A model generated the notes under the pieces. That model did no database searches, was not told the DNA's origin, and worked only from the letters and a program-made list of their open reading frames with translations. Positions 27,639 to 37,902 of a stretch of 51,316 bases of DNA are shown here, one piece after another; positions within the stretch are counted from its first letter, which is position 1; every line of letters begins with the position of its first letter. Origin of the DNA: Gammaproteobacteria bacterium. Its GTDB lineage: Bacteria > Pseudomonadota > Gammaproteobacteria > Thiomicrospirales > Thiomicrospiraceae. A program made the translations under genes and the position numbers. The stretch lies in the NCBI GenBank assembly GCA_014763665.1, contig JACXUY010000006.1:1-51316 (forward strand), given 5' to 3'.

Positions 27639-28466
27639 ATGCCCGAATTACCCGAAGTTGAAACCACACGACGTGGCATTGCACCGTATATTGACCAGCA
27701 ACAGTTAACGCACGCCATCATACGTCAAGCTAGATTGCGTTATCCTATTCCTGTCGAGCAGGTCAACTGCCTCATCGGACAAGTCTTAGTGTCGGTTGAG
27801 CGACGTGCCAAATATTTGTTACTCAAATTCAACACATCAACCCTTATTATTCACCTAGGCATGTCGGGCAGTTTGCGCATTGTTTCACAAGAGGCAGAGT
27901 GGCGTAAACACGACCATTGGCAGCTCGCATTTGGCTCAGTATTGCTGCGTTATCATGATCCGCGTCGTTTTGGTTTTCTGATTGCGTGTGATTCAGTCGA
28001 GCAGCATGGCTTAATTATAAAACTCGGGCCTGAACCCTTAAGTGATGCTTTTAGCACCCAATACTTACAAAGCAAGCTTGCCAAACGTAGGGCTCCGATC
28101 AAAACCAGCCTGATGAATAATGAACTCGTGGTTGGTATTGGCAATATTTATGCCTGTGAATCGCTCTTTTTGGCGGGTATTCATCCACTCACACCGTGCC
28201 ATCAGCTCACACCAACTCAGCTCTGCTTATTACACGGTCACATTCAAGCCACCCTAAACCGAGCCATCGCTCAAGGCGGCAGCACGTTAAGGGATTTTCT
28301 TAACCCCGATGGTCAACCCGGCTATTTTGCGCAAACACTCAACGTTTATGGTCGCGCACAACAGCCTTGCCATCAATGCGGTACTCCGATCGACAATCTT
28401 CGCATCGGTGGTCGCTCAAGCTATTATTGTCCTCAGTGTCAACCCCTTAACCCAGGTAAACAGTAA
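27639..28466 (+). CDS. mutM: Formamidopyrimidine-DNA glycosylase (Fpg/MutM)
   Basis: The enzyme excises 8-oxoguanine and formamidopyrimidines and nicks the abasic site. The 275-aa product begins MPELPEVETTRRGI, with the Schiff-base Pro2 and Glu3. It has the helix-two-turn-helix NNELVVGIGNIYACESLF and a C-terminal zinc finger (CHQC...CPQC, about residues 246-269). It directly follows the ribosomal protein operon, as in many gammaproteobacteria, and overlaps the next gene by one base (TAATG). Confidence 0.97.
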   Translation: MPELPEVETTRRGIAPYIDQQQLTHAIIRQARLRYPIPVEQVNCLIGQVLVSVERRAKYLLLKFNTSTLIIHLGMSGSLRIVSQEAEWRKHDHWQLAFGSVLLRYHDPRRFGFLIACDSVEQHGLIIKLGPEPLSDAFSTQYLQSKLAKRRAPIKTSLMNNELVVGIGNIYACESLFLAGIHPLTPCHQLTPTQLCLLHGHIQATLNRAIAQGGSTLRDFLNPDGQPGYFAQTLNVYGRAQQPCHQCGTPIDNLRIGGRSSYYCPQCQPLNPGKQ

Positions 28467-28930
28467 TGAAAAAATGGCTCGTATTTATGTTACCCCTAGG
28501 TGCCATCCTCGCTAGTGCATTAACATGGTGGTGGATACAGCCTTCGCCACATATCAAGACCCGCATTCTGTCCATGCCTAATCAATGCCAGTTACATACA
28601 GGCGATTGCATTATCGAGCAGGATGCTATCAGAGTACGCTTAAGTATTAGTCCACAACCCATCCCCATTGCCAAAGGCCTTAACATAACAGCAGAAATTC
28701 AGGGGGTTATGGCTGATAAGGTACAATTAGACATTAACGGTAGTAACATGTATATGGGTTACAATCGCGTCAACCTGACACAAACTGCGCCCAATGAATG
28801 GCGAGGAAAATCTATTCTATCCTTCTGCACCATTGATGAAATGCAATGGCAATTAACACTACTGATTGACTTAGCTGACGGTCAGCAAATCCAAGCACCC
28901 TTTCCACTGGTCACACCGTTTAAACCATAG
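28466..28930 (+). CDS. Membrane-anchored hypothetical protein
   Basis: A 154-aa product with an N-terminal hydrophobic anchor (LVFMLPLGAILASALTWWW, about residues 4-23) and a periplasmic beta-rich domain. Cysteines are in QCQLHTGDCIIEQ and SFCTIDEM, so disulfides are possible. I do not recognise the family. It is translationally coupled to mutM through TAATG and converges on the folM-like gene 7 bases later. Confidence 0.75.
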   Translation: MKKWLVFMLPLGAILASALTWWWIQPSPHIKTRILSMPNQCQLHTGDCIIEQDAIRVRLSISPQPIPIAKGLNITAEIQGVMADKVQLDINGSNMYMGYNRVNLTQTAPNEWRGKSILSFCTIDEMQWQLTLLIDLADGQQIQAPFPLVTPFKP

Positions 28931-28936
28931 CAAAGA

Positions 28937-29662
28937 TCAACTTCGCAACAAACTGGAGCCACCATCAACTACTAGGCGCGTGCCTGTGGTGTAGGTGCTG
29001 GCAAACACATAATCAATGGCATCAATAACCGGCTTAAATCCTGGCTCAATACCTAATAGCGTTTGAGCCAATCGTTTCTGCCGATAGGCTTCATCGTCCG
29101 TTTCATGAAAGGCCAACAGCCCTGGTGCCACGGCATTCACCTTAACCTTGGGTGCATAAGCAACCGCTTGAGAACGCATTAAACTCTCCATGGCACTTTT
29201 AGATGCCGTGTATAACGCTTTATCTGCATTGCCTTGATCGCTACTGGCATCGCTGATAAAAACAATATCACTCAATCCAGAATGGGCTTGTAATAGTGGC
29301 AGCAGCGCCTGATTCAGTCGGTAAGGCGAAAAGAGATGCAAGGCATAAGTTGTATTGAGTAGCATTGGTGACTGTGTTAACTCTGCATCAGAATGCCAAA
29401 TGGAAGCATTATGGACGATACCCCTCAAAGAAGGGGTAAGCGCTTGCACAGCTTCAATGAGCTCCTGTACACCAGCTTCAGTGGCGACATCGGCACACAA
29501 CATAACCGCCCCCTGTTGGCGTAGCATCTGAACTTGGTCAGACTCATGGCGATAGCTAGCCAACACTTTATATCCCGACTGCAACCAATGAGCCACCAAA
29601 CTCGCTCCTAAGCGACGACTGGCTCCCGTCACCAAAACACAAGGCTGATCGCCGTCCTTCAT
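28937..29662 (-). CDS. folM: FolM-like short-chain dehydrogenase (dihydromonapterin/dihydrofolate reductase)
   Basis: A 241-aa SDR with an NADPH-binding TGASRRLG (residues 12-19), LHNAS-type IVHNASIW, catalytic YTASKSA and VKVNAVAPGLLAF. The TGxxRR signature, the HNAS variant and the FHETDDEAYRQ segment match E. coli FolM (LFNEHDDAEYRQ), which reduces dihydromonapterin and dihydrofolate. It lies between mutM's partner and pyrE, divergent from pyrE. The folE2 gene at 13 kb would feed the same pterin pool. Assignment to another SDR subfamily is possible but less likely. Confidence 0.78.
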   Translation of the reverse strand: MKDGDQPCVLVTGASRRLGASLVAHWLQSGYKVLASYRHESDQVQMLRQQGAVMLCADVATEAGVQELIEAVQALTPSLRGIVHNASIWHSDAELTQSPMLLNTTYALHLFSPYRLNQALLPLLQAHSGLSDIVFISDASSDQGNADKALYTASKSAMESLMRSQAVAYAPKVKVNAVAPGLLAFHETDDEAYRQKRLAQTLLGIEPGFKPVIDAIDYVFASTYTTGTRLVVDGGSSLLRS

Positions 29663-29747
29663 TCGCCTCTCCTTAACCGACGTTGGACTTCCATTTTAGC
29701 GCAATATGCCGTATAAATAGCATTATCTGTTTATAACTTGGTTTATT

Positions 29748-30389
29748 ATGCATCCTTACCAACATGATTTTATAGACTTTATTCTCAACACCAATGTATT
29801 ACGCTTCGGTGAATTCACACTAAAGTCTGGTCGTACCAGCCCTTATTTCTTTAACGCTGGCTTATTTAACTCAGGTAGCAGTCTCGCTAAACTGGGACAG
29901 TTTTACGCTCACACCATTGCTCAATGTGGTGTCGACTATGATGTACTATTTGGCCCAGCCTACAAAGGAATTCCACTCGTAGCGGCGGCTAGCATTGCCT
30001 TATCGGAACACCATCAGCAAGACAGAGCTTACAGCTTTAACCGCAAAGAAGCCAAAGCACACGGTGAAGGTGGTTGCATTGTTGGTACGCCCTTAGCAGG
30101 CAAGATTTTAATTGTTGATGATGTGATCACAGCTGGCACGGCAATTCGTGAATCCATTGCAATCATTCAGGCGGCGGGAGCAACGCCAGCTGGTGTGGTC
30201 ATTGCCTTAGACCGCATGGAAAAAGGTACGGGAGAAAAATCAAGCGTACAAGAAGTAGAAGATCGCTTTGGCATTCCCGTTATCCCAATTGTTACCATGG
30301 CACATCTCATTAGCCACTTAGCAAGCCACCCCACACTCAGTCATTACGTGGACGCCATGCGCGCCTATCGTTCGGCTTACGGAGTCTAA
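29748..30389 (+). CDS. pyrE: Orotate phosphoribosyltransferase
   Basis: The enzyme adds ribose-5-phosphate from PRPP to orotate to give OMP. The 213-aa product matches the gammaproteobacterial PyrE length. It has the N-terminal [29 protein letters not shown], the flexible loop [13 protein letters not shown] and the PRPP motif [13 protein letters not shown]. It is followed 4 bases later by a sixA-like phosphatase. Confidence 0.97.
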   Translation: MHPYQHDFIDFILNTNVLRFGEFTLKSGRTSPYFFNAGLFNSGSSLAKLGQFYAHTIAQCGVDYDVLFGPAYKGIPLVAAASIALSEHHQQDRAYSFNRKEAKAHGEGGCIVGTPLAGKILIVDDVITAGTAIRESIAIIQAAGATPAGVVIALDRMEKGTGEKSSVQEVEDRFGIPVIPIVTMAHLISHLASHPTLSHYVDAMRAYRSAYGV

Positions 30390-30393
30390 AGGA

Positions 30394-30930
30394 ATGAGTG
30401 CCAACACTGGCTTACGTGAACTACTGATTCTGCGCCACGCCAAGTCGGATCATAGTGATCCGACACTGGCTGACTTCGAACGCCCACTGAGTGAGCGTGG
30501 ACGTGATGACGCTCATAAAATTGGACACTGGATTGCGCAACAACAACTTCATCCCGATTTAATTGTCACCTCTCCCGCTAAACGCACCCTACAAACCATT
30601 CGACGTGCGCGTAGTCATTTCGACAGCGATAATCATATTGACTGTATTGAATCGCTTGACCTATACGAATCCAGCACTGAAACCCTATTAACGGTATTGG
30701 CACAAATACCTGTTGCTAAACGCACGCTATTGGTCGGCCACAACCCTGGTTTAGAAAACTTGTTGACTTACTTGACCGAAGATGCTCGCTTGCAACAAGA
30801 GGTCAAACTCTTTCCCACTTGTGCACTGGCTCAGTTGGTATTGCCAGCCGATTGGACGACCCTGACTCAAGGTTGTGCTAAATTAATTAACCTATGGCAA
30901 GTTAAAACGCTGCCCTTATTAACAGACTAG
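30394..30930 (+). CDS. SixA-like histidine phosphatase
   Basis: A 178-aa phosphoglycerate-mutase-fold phosphatase with the phosphohistidine motif LRHAKSD (His15), TSPAKRTLQT and the second histidine in LLVGHNPGLE. SixA in E. coli dephosphorylates phosphohistidine on HPt and PTS proteins; the substrate here is inferred only. A GGAG ribosome site lies nine bases before the ATG. It is probably co-transcribed with pyrE. The 3' end overlaps the convergent permease gene by 29 bases. Confidence 0.85.
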   Translation: MSANTGLRELLILRHAKSDHSDPTLADFERPLSERGRDDAHKIGHWIAQQQLHPDLIVTSPAKRTLQTIRRARSHFDSDNHIDCIESLDLYESSTETLLTVLAQIPVAKRTLLVGHNPGLENLLTYLTEDARLQQEVKLFPTCALAQLVLPADWTTLTQGCAKLINLWQVKTLPLLTD

Positions 30931-31669
30931 CCCCCGTTAGTAAAGTTACCCACTCAAAAGCACGCTTAACCCAAAGATTACCTTTGAGCAGTGCCCAATG
31001 AGCACCTAAATAACCACCCACTACCGAGGCAATGAGCAAGGTTGGCAGCCAATCCCAACGAACTTCACCGACTAGCGCCAAAGTCAGTCCACCCAATCCG
31101 TTCCAAAAAAAGCCCACCAACACCAGCGTGTATGCAACGGCTTGTTTATAATCCAAACCATACCATCGAACCAGCCATAAGGTAACAAACAATCCCGTGC
31201 CCGAGGTGAGCGATCCATTTAACACACCAATCAAAGCCAATACCAACGCACCTAAGCCCATTTGCAGTCGACTAGGCAGCATCTGACGTTGTTCTAGCCC
31301 CAAACTGGCTTGTTTCATAGAATAAAGCCCCATCGCCATGGTCAGCAGCCCCAAAGCAATGAGCAAAGCCTGCTCTGGCAATGCCAACACACTGATGGCA
31401 CCCAACCAAACACCTGGCAAGCCAGCCGCTAGAATCAGCAAACTTAGACGCCACGATAACAAGCCAGACTGCATATAGCGCAAGGTTGCACCAATACCCA
31501 AGGCGACACTGGCGACCTTATGCGTGGCCAAGGCGACAGCAAAGGGCAAACCCAGCCACAATAACGCTGGAAACTGTAACAGACCTGCACCACCGCCCGC
31601 CAGCGCCGAAAAAGCATTAGCCACTAAAGATAGCAAGAGCAACACTAACTGCTCTAACCAAAACTCCAT
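30902..31669 (-). CDS. TauE/SafE family (DUF81) membrane permease
   Basis: A 255-aa product with about eight hydrophobic helices in two related halves. The first contains the family block FSALAGGGAGLLQFPALL, and the second has LNGSLTSGTGLF. The family exports or imports sulfur-containing organic anions such as sulfite, sulfoacetate or taurine. The substrate here is unknown, though a sulfur oxyanion would suit a sulfur-oxidising host. The start at 31669 (MEFWLEQ) avoids an implausible N-terminal extension through the upstream terminator. Confidence 0.85.
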   Translation of the reverse strand: MEFWLEQLVLLLLSLVANAFSALAGGGAGLLQFPALLWLGLPFAVALATHKVASVALGIGATLRYMQSGLLSWRLSLLILAAGLPGVWLGAISVLALPEQALLIALGLLTMAMGLYSMKQASLGLEQRQMLPSRLQMGLGALVLALIGVLNGSLTSGTGLFVTLWLVRWYGLDYKQAVAYTLVLVGFFWNGLGGLTLALVGEVRWDWLPTLLIASVVGGYLGAHWALLKGNLWVKRAFEWVTLLTGASLLIRAAF

Positions 31670-31689
31670 GAATCCCCAACCCTTAGGAT

Positions 31690-31719
31690 GTAAAAAAACC
31701 ACTCATTGAGTGAGTGGTT
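31690..31719 (-). terminator. Terminator between the Spy-like gene and the permease gene
   Basis: On the minus strand AACCACTCA-CTCAA-TGAGTGGTT is followed by a run of T residues. It terminates leftward transcription from argB and the Spy-like gene before the permease start at 31669. Confidence 0.85.
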
Positions 31720-31827
31720 CAAATTGAGGAGTGTTCAATAACAGAGGAATGTTATCTACTAGCGCCTATCATAATCACAAACTCGCACTAATACCATGCG
31801 ACATAGTGTCGCACCCAGTTCGCCAAC

Positions 31828-32250
31828 CTACTGCAACGCTAACTCAGTTAGCGTCTTCCATTGTTCTGCTGTCAGTGTCGAACGCAATCCTTTAGCGCAC
31901 TCAATCGACAACTGCACACGTGCCGCCTCTTGTTTTGCCAACTCATCACTTAACTGCTTAATGAGTTGAGTATCCGCCTTGAACTTGAAAATTTCCTCGC
32001 GCAACTCCGCACGTAAATCTAAGACCGACTGGTCAACAGCTTCGCGCTTTGCACTACTCACTTGCGCGATTTTCGTTACCGCTTGTCTTTGCTCTGGGGT
32101 TAAGGCAAAAAAATCAGGATTATCTATTAGAAAAGGCATCAGCACCACAACAGGAGTGGCTGCGACAATCGTTGGTTGCTTGGCTTGAACAGAGGTTGCC
32201 AAGCCACTCATCAACAAGCTTGTTAACAAAACCGTTAAGCCCATTTTCAT
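31828..32250 (-). CDS. Periplasmic LTxxQ (Spy/CpxP-like) protein
   Basis: A 140-aa product with a signal peptide (MKMGLTVLLTSLLMSGLATS to VQA|KQ). The mature protein is alpha-helical with two LTxxQ motifs, LTPEQRQAV and LTAEQWKTL, as in Spy, CpxP and metal-responsive relatives. Such proteins act as periplasmic chaperones or stress sensors. The ATG at 32250 has AAGGA eight bases upstream and is preferred over one six bases earlier. It follows argB by 11 bases, so the two are likely one transcript. Confidence 0.78.
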   Translation of the reverse strand: MKMGLTVLLTSLLMSGLATSVQAKQPTIVAATPVVVLMPFLIDNPDFFALTPEQRQAVTKIAQVSSAKREAVDQSVLDLRAELREEIFKFKADTQLIKQLSDELAKQEAARVQLSIECAKGLRSTLTAEQWKTLTELALQ

Positions 32251-32261
32251 GCTCATTTTCC

Positions 32262-33176
<915 letters not shown>

Positions 33177-33194
33177 CTAAAATGGTGGTGCGCA

Positions 33195-33917
33195 CTAGTA
33201 TAACCGACCTTTACTCACTTTTTCTTCCACAATGCGACATTTTCCACCAACATTATCAAACACTAGGGTTTTCTCCACTTGGTCTTGATAGTTTGATGAT
33301 TGATAAGTTTGTTCAAACGTAGCGCTAATCATTGAACCATTTTGTATCATTCTTAGATCTCGAACAGTAACATTTAATTCTCCAACAACCTGTTTAATAC
33401 GCTTTGATCGATTCTGAATCCACTCATCTCTTGTCATACCTTTTGCAGCAAAATTCGGCGCGTAAAAACTAAAATAACGCTTAATATCGCGACTCGACCA
33501 AGCCTCTGCCCACTGATAAACCAGTTCATGCGCACTTGCACAATCCGGGTACGTTTCCATAAAAAACTGTTCCTTGTATTTTGGTTTAGCTTCGGATGAA
33601 GCGTTGACAACATCCAACAAGCCAAGATTAAACTGAGCTGGCATATATCCTTGTTGCGCGGCTTTTGCATACCAATATTTGGCTTTTGTTATATCCCTTT
33701 GCACCCCATGACCTTCATCATAAAGTGTCGCCAACTTAAATTGTGCCAAAACATGACCTTGCTCTGCCAAGAGCTGCCAATATTTTGCTGCAGAAGAATA
33801 GTCTTGCTTATCGTAAGCCTGCTGACCTAAAAAATAATCACTATCAGCTTCAGCACATACTATTGTAGAAAAGATAAGCCCTAACAGCAAAAGAAAACTT
33901 ATATTTATTTCTTTCAT
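33195..33917 (-). CDS. Secreted Sel1-repeat protein with C-terminal NTF2/SnoaL-like domain
   Basis: A 240-aa product with a signal peptide (MKEINISFLLLLGLIFSTIV to VCA|EA). Two or more Sel1/TPR-like repeats follow (YYSSAAKYWQLLAEQGHVLA-type segments; KLATLYDEGHGVQRD and KAKYWYAKAAQQGYMPAQFN, about residues 30-95). The C-terminal domain (about 120-240) resembles NTF2-like folds, with YQWAEAWSSRDIKRYFSFYA. It sits 38 bases downstream of pelG on the same strand and so looks like the last pel gene. Sel1 or TPR scaffolds occur in other exopolysaccharide exporters (AlgK, PelB), so a role in assembling the Pel machine is plausible but inferred. Confidence 0.7.
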   Translation of the reverse strand: MKEINISFLLLLGLIFSTIVCAEADSDYFLGQQAYDKQDYSSAAKYWQLLAEQGHVLAQFKLATLYDEGHGVQRDITKAKYWYAKAAQQGYMPAQFNLGLLDVVNASSEAKPKYKEQFFMETYPDCASAHELVYQWAEAWSSRDIKRYFSFYAPNFAAKGMTRDEWIQNRSKRIKQVVGELNVTVRDLRMIQNGSMISATFEQTYQSSNYQDQVEKTLVFDNVGGKCRIVEEKVSKGRLY

Positions 33918-33955
33918 AATAGCAATAAATAAAAAATAATAAAAATCAACCTATA

Positions 33956-35329
33956 CTAATTATGCATCATAAAAGTATCGAATTCAAGCCTATCAAGCAG
34001 GCGATTAAGTATCCATAATCCAATAAATAAAGTCACGGTTAACGATACCGCTATGCCATAACCAAAGAAAACAACGCCAAGATTGAAGCTAATCCACGTA
34101 AAAAGAAGATTGGTTAAAACAAAAAGAATCATTAATTTCATTACCAGAATACGTTCATCTAAATAGAATAAAATGTTAATCAACGCAAGCAAGGCAACTT
34201 GCAAACTTGCCGATATAATATCAATGTATAACAATGGCAAATATAGCAAAGAAACACCTAACCAGCTTAAAAAACTAGGCGCCAACAAAAAAGAGATCAA
34301 AACAAATATCGTCTGTATCTTAGCAATATCGAATATACCTTTACGCACCGATATAACCATTTCATTACGCATAACTTCAATATACTCCAAAGTTGATCCT
34401 TCTCGAACAGCTCGAAAAAAGCGATCATAATATTCAGCAAAGTCTGTTTCTATTCTGACTAAAAAAACTGCCATGCCTGGAATGATTGCCAGATAAGCAA
34501 GGAATAAGGGAAAGTCATATATCACTGAGGCATGTAGAGGACCAATGACTTGTTGTCCTGTATCAGGATTAAACCAAAACATGAACTTATCAACCCACAA
34601 CCCCAAATTAAACAAAAAACCTGAAACAACTAAACTTAAATAAACTTCATTACGATTAAAAAAAGAAAAGCTGACACATGATGATTCTGGGAAACTGCGA
34701 TATACCTGGAACAACATAGACATTAAAAGAATTATGTGACCAAAAACAAAGCCAGCAAGAAGTCCCTCCATACCATATCTTCTTAACACAAAGGCAGATC
34801 CAACAACTACAATATAGCCCAATAAAAATGACCAAAAAATCTGCATGTACTGCTTTAATCCAGACAATAAAATGGCTACCAACCAAATACTAGAAAGTGT
34901 AGAAAATCCAATTACAATTAAAAACCTATATAAAATACTCTGTTCAGGAAAAAACCAATAAGCAACAGATCCGACTATAGTACCACCAATCAATAGTATC
35001 ACTAACAACAATCCATTCAGTGTTGGCACTACGAGGTCTTCTTTATTTTCAAACAGTCTGTCAGCGATATAACGCGTATAGACCAACTGAGCAAGTCCTG
35101 TGAATATTAAAGAAATAGCAATAATATAGGTAACTGTTACTTGAAATTGGCTAATTAAAACATTAGGTACAACTACGCTAATGCTCAATAAACCTACCAC
35201 TAGAATACCTATAATTGAAAGAACCCACGGTCCCGAACTGATAATACCTGCATAGACATAGGTTTGTAGCAAACCCGCATAACTTCTTTTCTTAAGTAAC
35301 TTCCTTAATTCAAATCCTATTCCTGCCAT
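33956..35329 (-). CDS. pelG: Pel exopolysaccharide membrane protein PelG
   Basis: A 457-aa inner-membrane protein with about twelve hydrophobic helices and the PelG start MAGIGFELRKLLKK. PelG is the polytopic component of the PelDEFG synthase complex, thought to conduct the polymer across the inner membrane. The length agrees with the Pseudomonas protein. It overlaps pelF by 13 bases. AT-rich codons are more frequent than in the surrounding housekeeping genes, which may reflect transfer or relaxed codon use. Confidence 0.95.
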   Translation of the reverse strand: MAGIGFELRKLLKKRSYAGLLQTYVYAGIISSGPWVLSIIGILVVGLLSISVVVPNVLISQFQVTVTYIIAISLIFTGLAQLVYTRYIADRLFENKEDLVVPTLNGLLLVILLIGGTIVGSVAYWFFPEQSILYRFLIVIGFSTLSSIWLVAILLSGLKQYMQIFWSFLLGYIVVVGSAFVLRRYGMEGLLAGFVFGHIILLMSMLFQVYRSFPESSCVSFSFFNRNEVYLSLVVSGFLFNLGLWVDKFMFWFNPDTGQQVIGPLHASVIYDFPLFLAYLAIIPGMAVFLVRIETDFAEYYDRFFRAVREGSTLEYIEVMRNEMVISVRKGIFDIAKIQTIFVLISFLLAPSFLSWLGVSLLYLPLLYIDIISASLQVALLALINILFYLDERILVMKLMILFVLTNLLFTWISFNLGVVFFGYGIAVSLTVTLFIGLWILNRLLDRLEFDTFMMHN

Positions 35330-36888
35330 TTCAAACCTTCTTCATAACGTTGATGATACTGCTCAAGCATAAGTGATTGAGTATAGTACTTTTCTACCCG
35401 AGCAATACCTGCAGCGCTTGCTGACTTCCATGCTTCATCATCCGTTAGTAACTCTAAAATAGATTCTGACATTGCTTGAGGATCAGCAATTCTAACTACT
35501 CTTCCCGCTGCACCTAGTGCATTGTCTTCCTCAGTGTAACCATATATGAGTTGCTTACAAGAACCAACATCGGTAGCAACTGAAGGTACACCTGCAGCAA
35601 ACCCCTCCAACAATACCAATGGCAATGCCTCCGATATGGAGCTGAGTACTGTCACTCCCACTTTAGGAAGAAGCTCCTCAACCTTTTGGAAACCAAGAAA
35701 CGTAACATTTTCTGTCAGTCCTAATGACTGAACGAGTTGCCGACACTCTTGCGCATAACTTTTATCTTCATCCTCTGGGCCAGCAATCCATCCCTGAGCA
35801 TTTGGCAAACGATTTACAACAGTACGCATGGAGCGAATAAATGTCTTAATGTCCTTTATCGGTACTACACGACCAATCAAACATGCAACTTTTGGAAGCT
35901 CATTGGGTCTTTTGCATCGCTGAGCAGCGAACTTTGGCAGGTCAATACCATTGGGTATCGTTTGAGTTTTGTCGGGATCGGCACCATCAGAAATCTGACG
36001 TTGTCGATTGGTTTCGTAAAGAGAAATAATTGCATAGGCTTGTTCATAAGCGATTCTAGCAAGCACTTCAAAAAAACGAATCCACATTTGCTTAAAGTAA
36101 GCAACCTCACTATAGTCATTTTGAAAGAAATCACGATTGTCTTTTATCCAATCTACTTGGTAAAGATCTATTTTGCGTTCTTTGGTGTAGATACCATGTT
36201 CAGAAATTAATAACGGTCGTTTATGTCTATGACTCATGAGTGCGCCCAAAAAACCTGCATAACCAGTTGAAATAGTGTGATACATGCGGGCAGGCTCAGT
36301 TGACAGAGTAAGTTCATTTAGTATCCATATCGGCGTATGCATACCTCTTACTGTCCAAAAATAATCGACAAATGAAGGATCAGTGCAAAACTGACGATAG
36401 TTTTGACTCAAAAAATTCCAAGCCCCCTGACTATGTAAGAAAACATTTTTGTTAAGCGAACCATCTAACAGCGCCAAATCCAACAAAGAAGTTACTTGAT
36501 CTGTTAAGTTATTACATTCCATTCGTTGTCTAAAACACTGGTGCATGTTGCTAATTTGCATTTGCACTGTATGCTTCATAGGCTGCTCAACTGCTTCAGT
36601 TTTATCTGTTGAACTAAAAAGGTAAACCACTTTAAGATAGACAAAATTTTCTGGCAACTGATAACGAAGTCCTTTATAGTCTTCAGGCTGACTACCTAAA
36701 AACACACCCCCAAAACACAAATGTGGAAAGCCTTTTATGATTTGGTGCATCCAAGATGACACTCCACCAGAAACAAATGGATAGGTTCCCTCCAACAACA
36801 ACATAACATCTATAAATCGATCATTTCTCCGAAAACTGGCACCATTATCTGGCATGTGATCTGCATTGAGATCATCAAATGAATTCAT
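35317..36888 (-). CDS. pelF: Pel glycosyltransferase PelF
   Basis: A cytosolic GT4-family (GT-B fold) glycosyltransferase that polymerises Pel from UDP-GalNAc or related donors. The 523-aa product has the PelF signature LLEGTYPFVSGGVSSWMHQI, EHGIYTKERKIDL in the middle, PIKDIKTFIR and the donor-site E(x)7E block SEALPLVLLEGFAAG. The ATG overlaps the pelE stop (ATGA), fixing the start. The N-terminal 25 residues before the first strand are longer than in Pseudomonas PelF. Confidence 0.96.
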   Translation of the reverse strand: MNSFDDLNADHMPDNGASFRRNDRFIDVMLLLEGTYPFVSGGVSSWMHQIIKGFPHLCFGGVFLGSQPEDYKGLRYQLPENFVYLKVVYLFSSTDKTEAVEQPMKHTVQMQISNMHQCFRQRMECNNLTDQVTSLLDLALLDGSLNKNVFLHSQGAWNFLSQNYRQFCTDPSFVDYFWTVRGMHTPIWILNELTLSTEPARMYHTISTGYAGFLGALMSHRHKRPLLISEHGIYTKERKIDLYQVDWIKDNRDFFQNDYSEVAYFKQMWIRFFEVLARIAYEQAYAIISLYETNRQRQISDGADPDKTQTIPNGIDLPKFAAQRCKRPNELPKVACLIGRVVPIKDIKTFIRSMRTVVNRLPNAQGWIAGPEDEDKSYAQECRQLVQSLGLTENVTFLGFQKVEELLPKVGVTVLSSISEALPLVLLEGFAAGVPSVATDVGSCKQLIYGYTEEDNALGAAGRVVRIADPQAMSESILELLTDDEAWKSASAAGIARVEKYYTQSLMLEQYHQRYEEGLKWQE

Positions 36889-37892
36889 ATAGTTGAATTA
36901 TCTCCTGATTTATGCGGCTCAGTTACCCAAATACCCATTAATCCTTTAATGCTTGGCATTTCAACTTTAGCTTGAACTAATTGATGCATATTAAATTTAA
37001 CTTTTTCGTATTGACGCTGCCGAAAGTAAATTTCAGCCATATATGGAATAACTCTAATTGGAGCATGGCCTAGCTCAATAGACAAATTAAAATATGTTAG
37101 TGCCTGTTCATATTTACCTTGAGCATTTTTTATTTTTGCAAACAAAAAAACACTTGATGAATTTCTATATTGTTCAATCACCAAAACCTCTTGTAGGTAA
37201 TGTTCTGCCATTTTAAGACTGAATACTCGCAAATCGCCTTGTACTAAATTTTCATAGATATAAGACCAATAAAGCTCAGCTAACCGCATTAGCAAAAATT
37301 TTCTTGAATCTGTTCTTTTAGCTGAAACATCTGAACTGTTTTCTATATTTTCTAAAATTTCTAATTGCTCATAAATCTGTTGATTTATAATTTTTTCTCG
37401 CTTATTAAGCATACCAAAAGCCAACAACCTTAAGTCATCATGCTCATCTGACAATAACTTATTAACAACCTCCGTAACATGAGATTTTGAAAAATGCTGT
37501 AACATCATTAATGAATCAACTCTAACTTGTGCAGATAAATGATTATTTTGCAATCGCTCTTTTGCGCCAGCCAATCCGCCAAAACTTAGTTTACTCTTTG
37601 TATGAATATCGAACTCAGGGTTGCTTAATTTTTCGAATTTAATTTTTACTTTTTTCCGATAAGGAAAGTAGAATGACAACACAACTACGATATAATAAAA
37701 AAATAAAACCAATTCCGAAAGAAAAAAACCAACCGCCCAAAAAAACATGAAAACACTGAGCCTATTGCATTGTTTATTATAATATTTTTTAATAATAAAA
37801 TAAAACAATATAGCTAATAAAAACGAAAAAACAAAATGAAGAAAAACCAATTCTGGAAACGGTATTTGCTCAAATAAGTTTTTAATCAACAT
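36885..37892 (-). CDS. pelE: Pel synthesis protein PelE
   Basis: A 335-aa product starting MLIKNLFEQIPFPELVFLHF. Two or three N-terminal transmembrane helices (about residues 12-80) are followed by a cytosolic helical HEAT/TPR-like domain containing the repeat-like SPEFDIHTKSK and GKYEQALTYFNLSIELGHAP. PelE interacts with PelD and the synthase in Pseudomonas. The frame is open 16 codons further, overlapping pelD; the start 10 bases after the pelD stop is preferred. Identification rests on operon position and topology, as PelE is poorly conserved. Confidence 0.85.
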   Translation of the reverse strand: MLIKNLFEQIPFPELVFLHFVFSFLLAILFYFIIKKYYNKQCNRLSVFMFFWAVGFFLSELVLFFYYIVVVLSFYFPYRKKVKIKFEKLSNPEFDIHTKSKLSFGGLAGAKERLQNNHLSAQVRVDSLMMLQHFSKSHVTEVVNKLLSDEHDDLRLLAFGMLNKREKIINQQIYEQLEILENIENSSDVSAKRTDSRKFLLMRLAELYWSYIYENLVQGDLRVFSLKMAEHYLQEVLVIEQYRNSSSVFLFAKIKNAQGKYEQALTYFNLSIELGHAPIRVIPYMAEIYFRQRQYEKVKFNMHQLVQAKVEMPSIKGLMGIWVTEPHKSGDNSTI

Positions 37893-37902
37893 TAGAGGCA
37901 AC

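Noticed and set aside
31798-31812. Perfect hairpin GCGACA-TAG-TGTCGC downstream of the Spy-like gene
   Set aside because: There is no T-tract on either strand and a clear terminator lies 80 bases further on, so no function is assigned.
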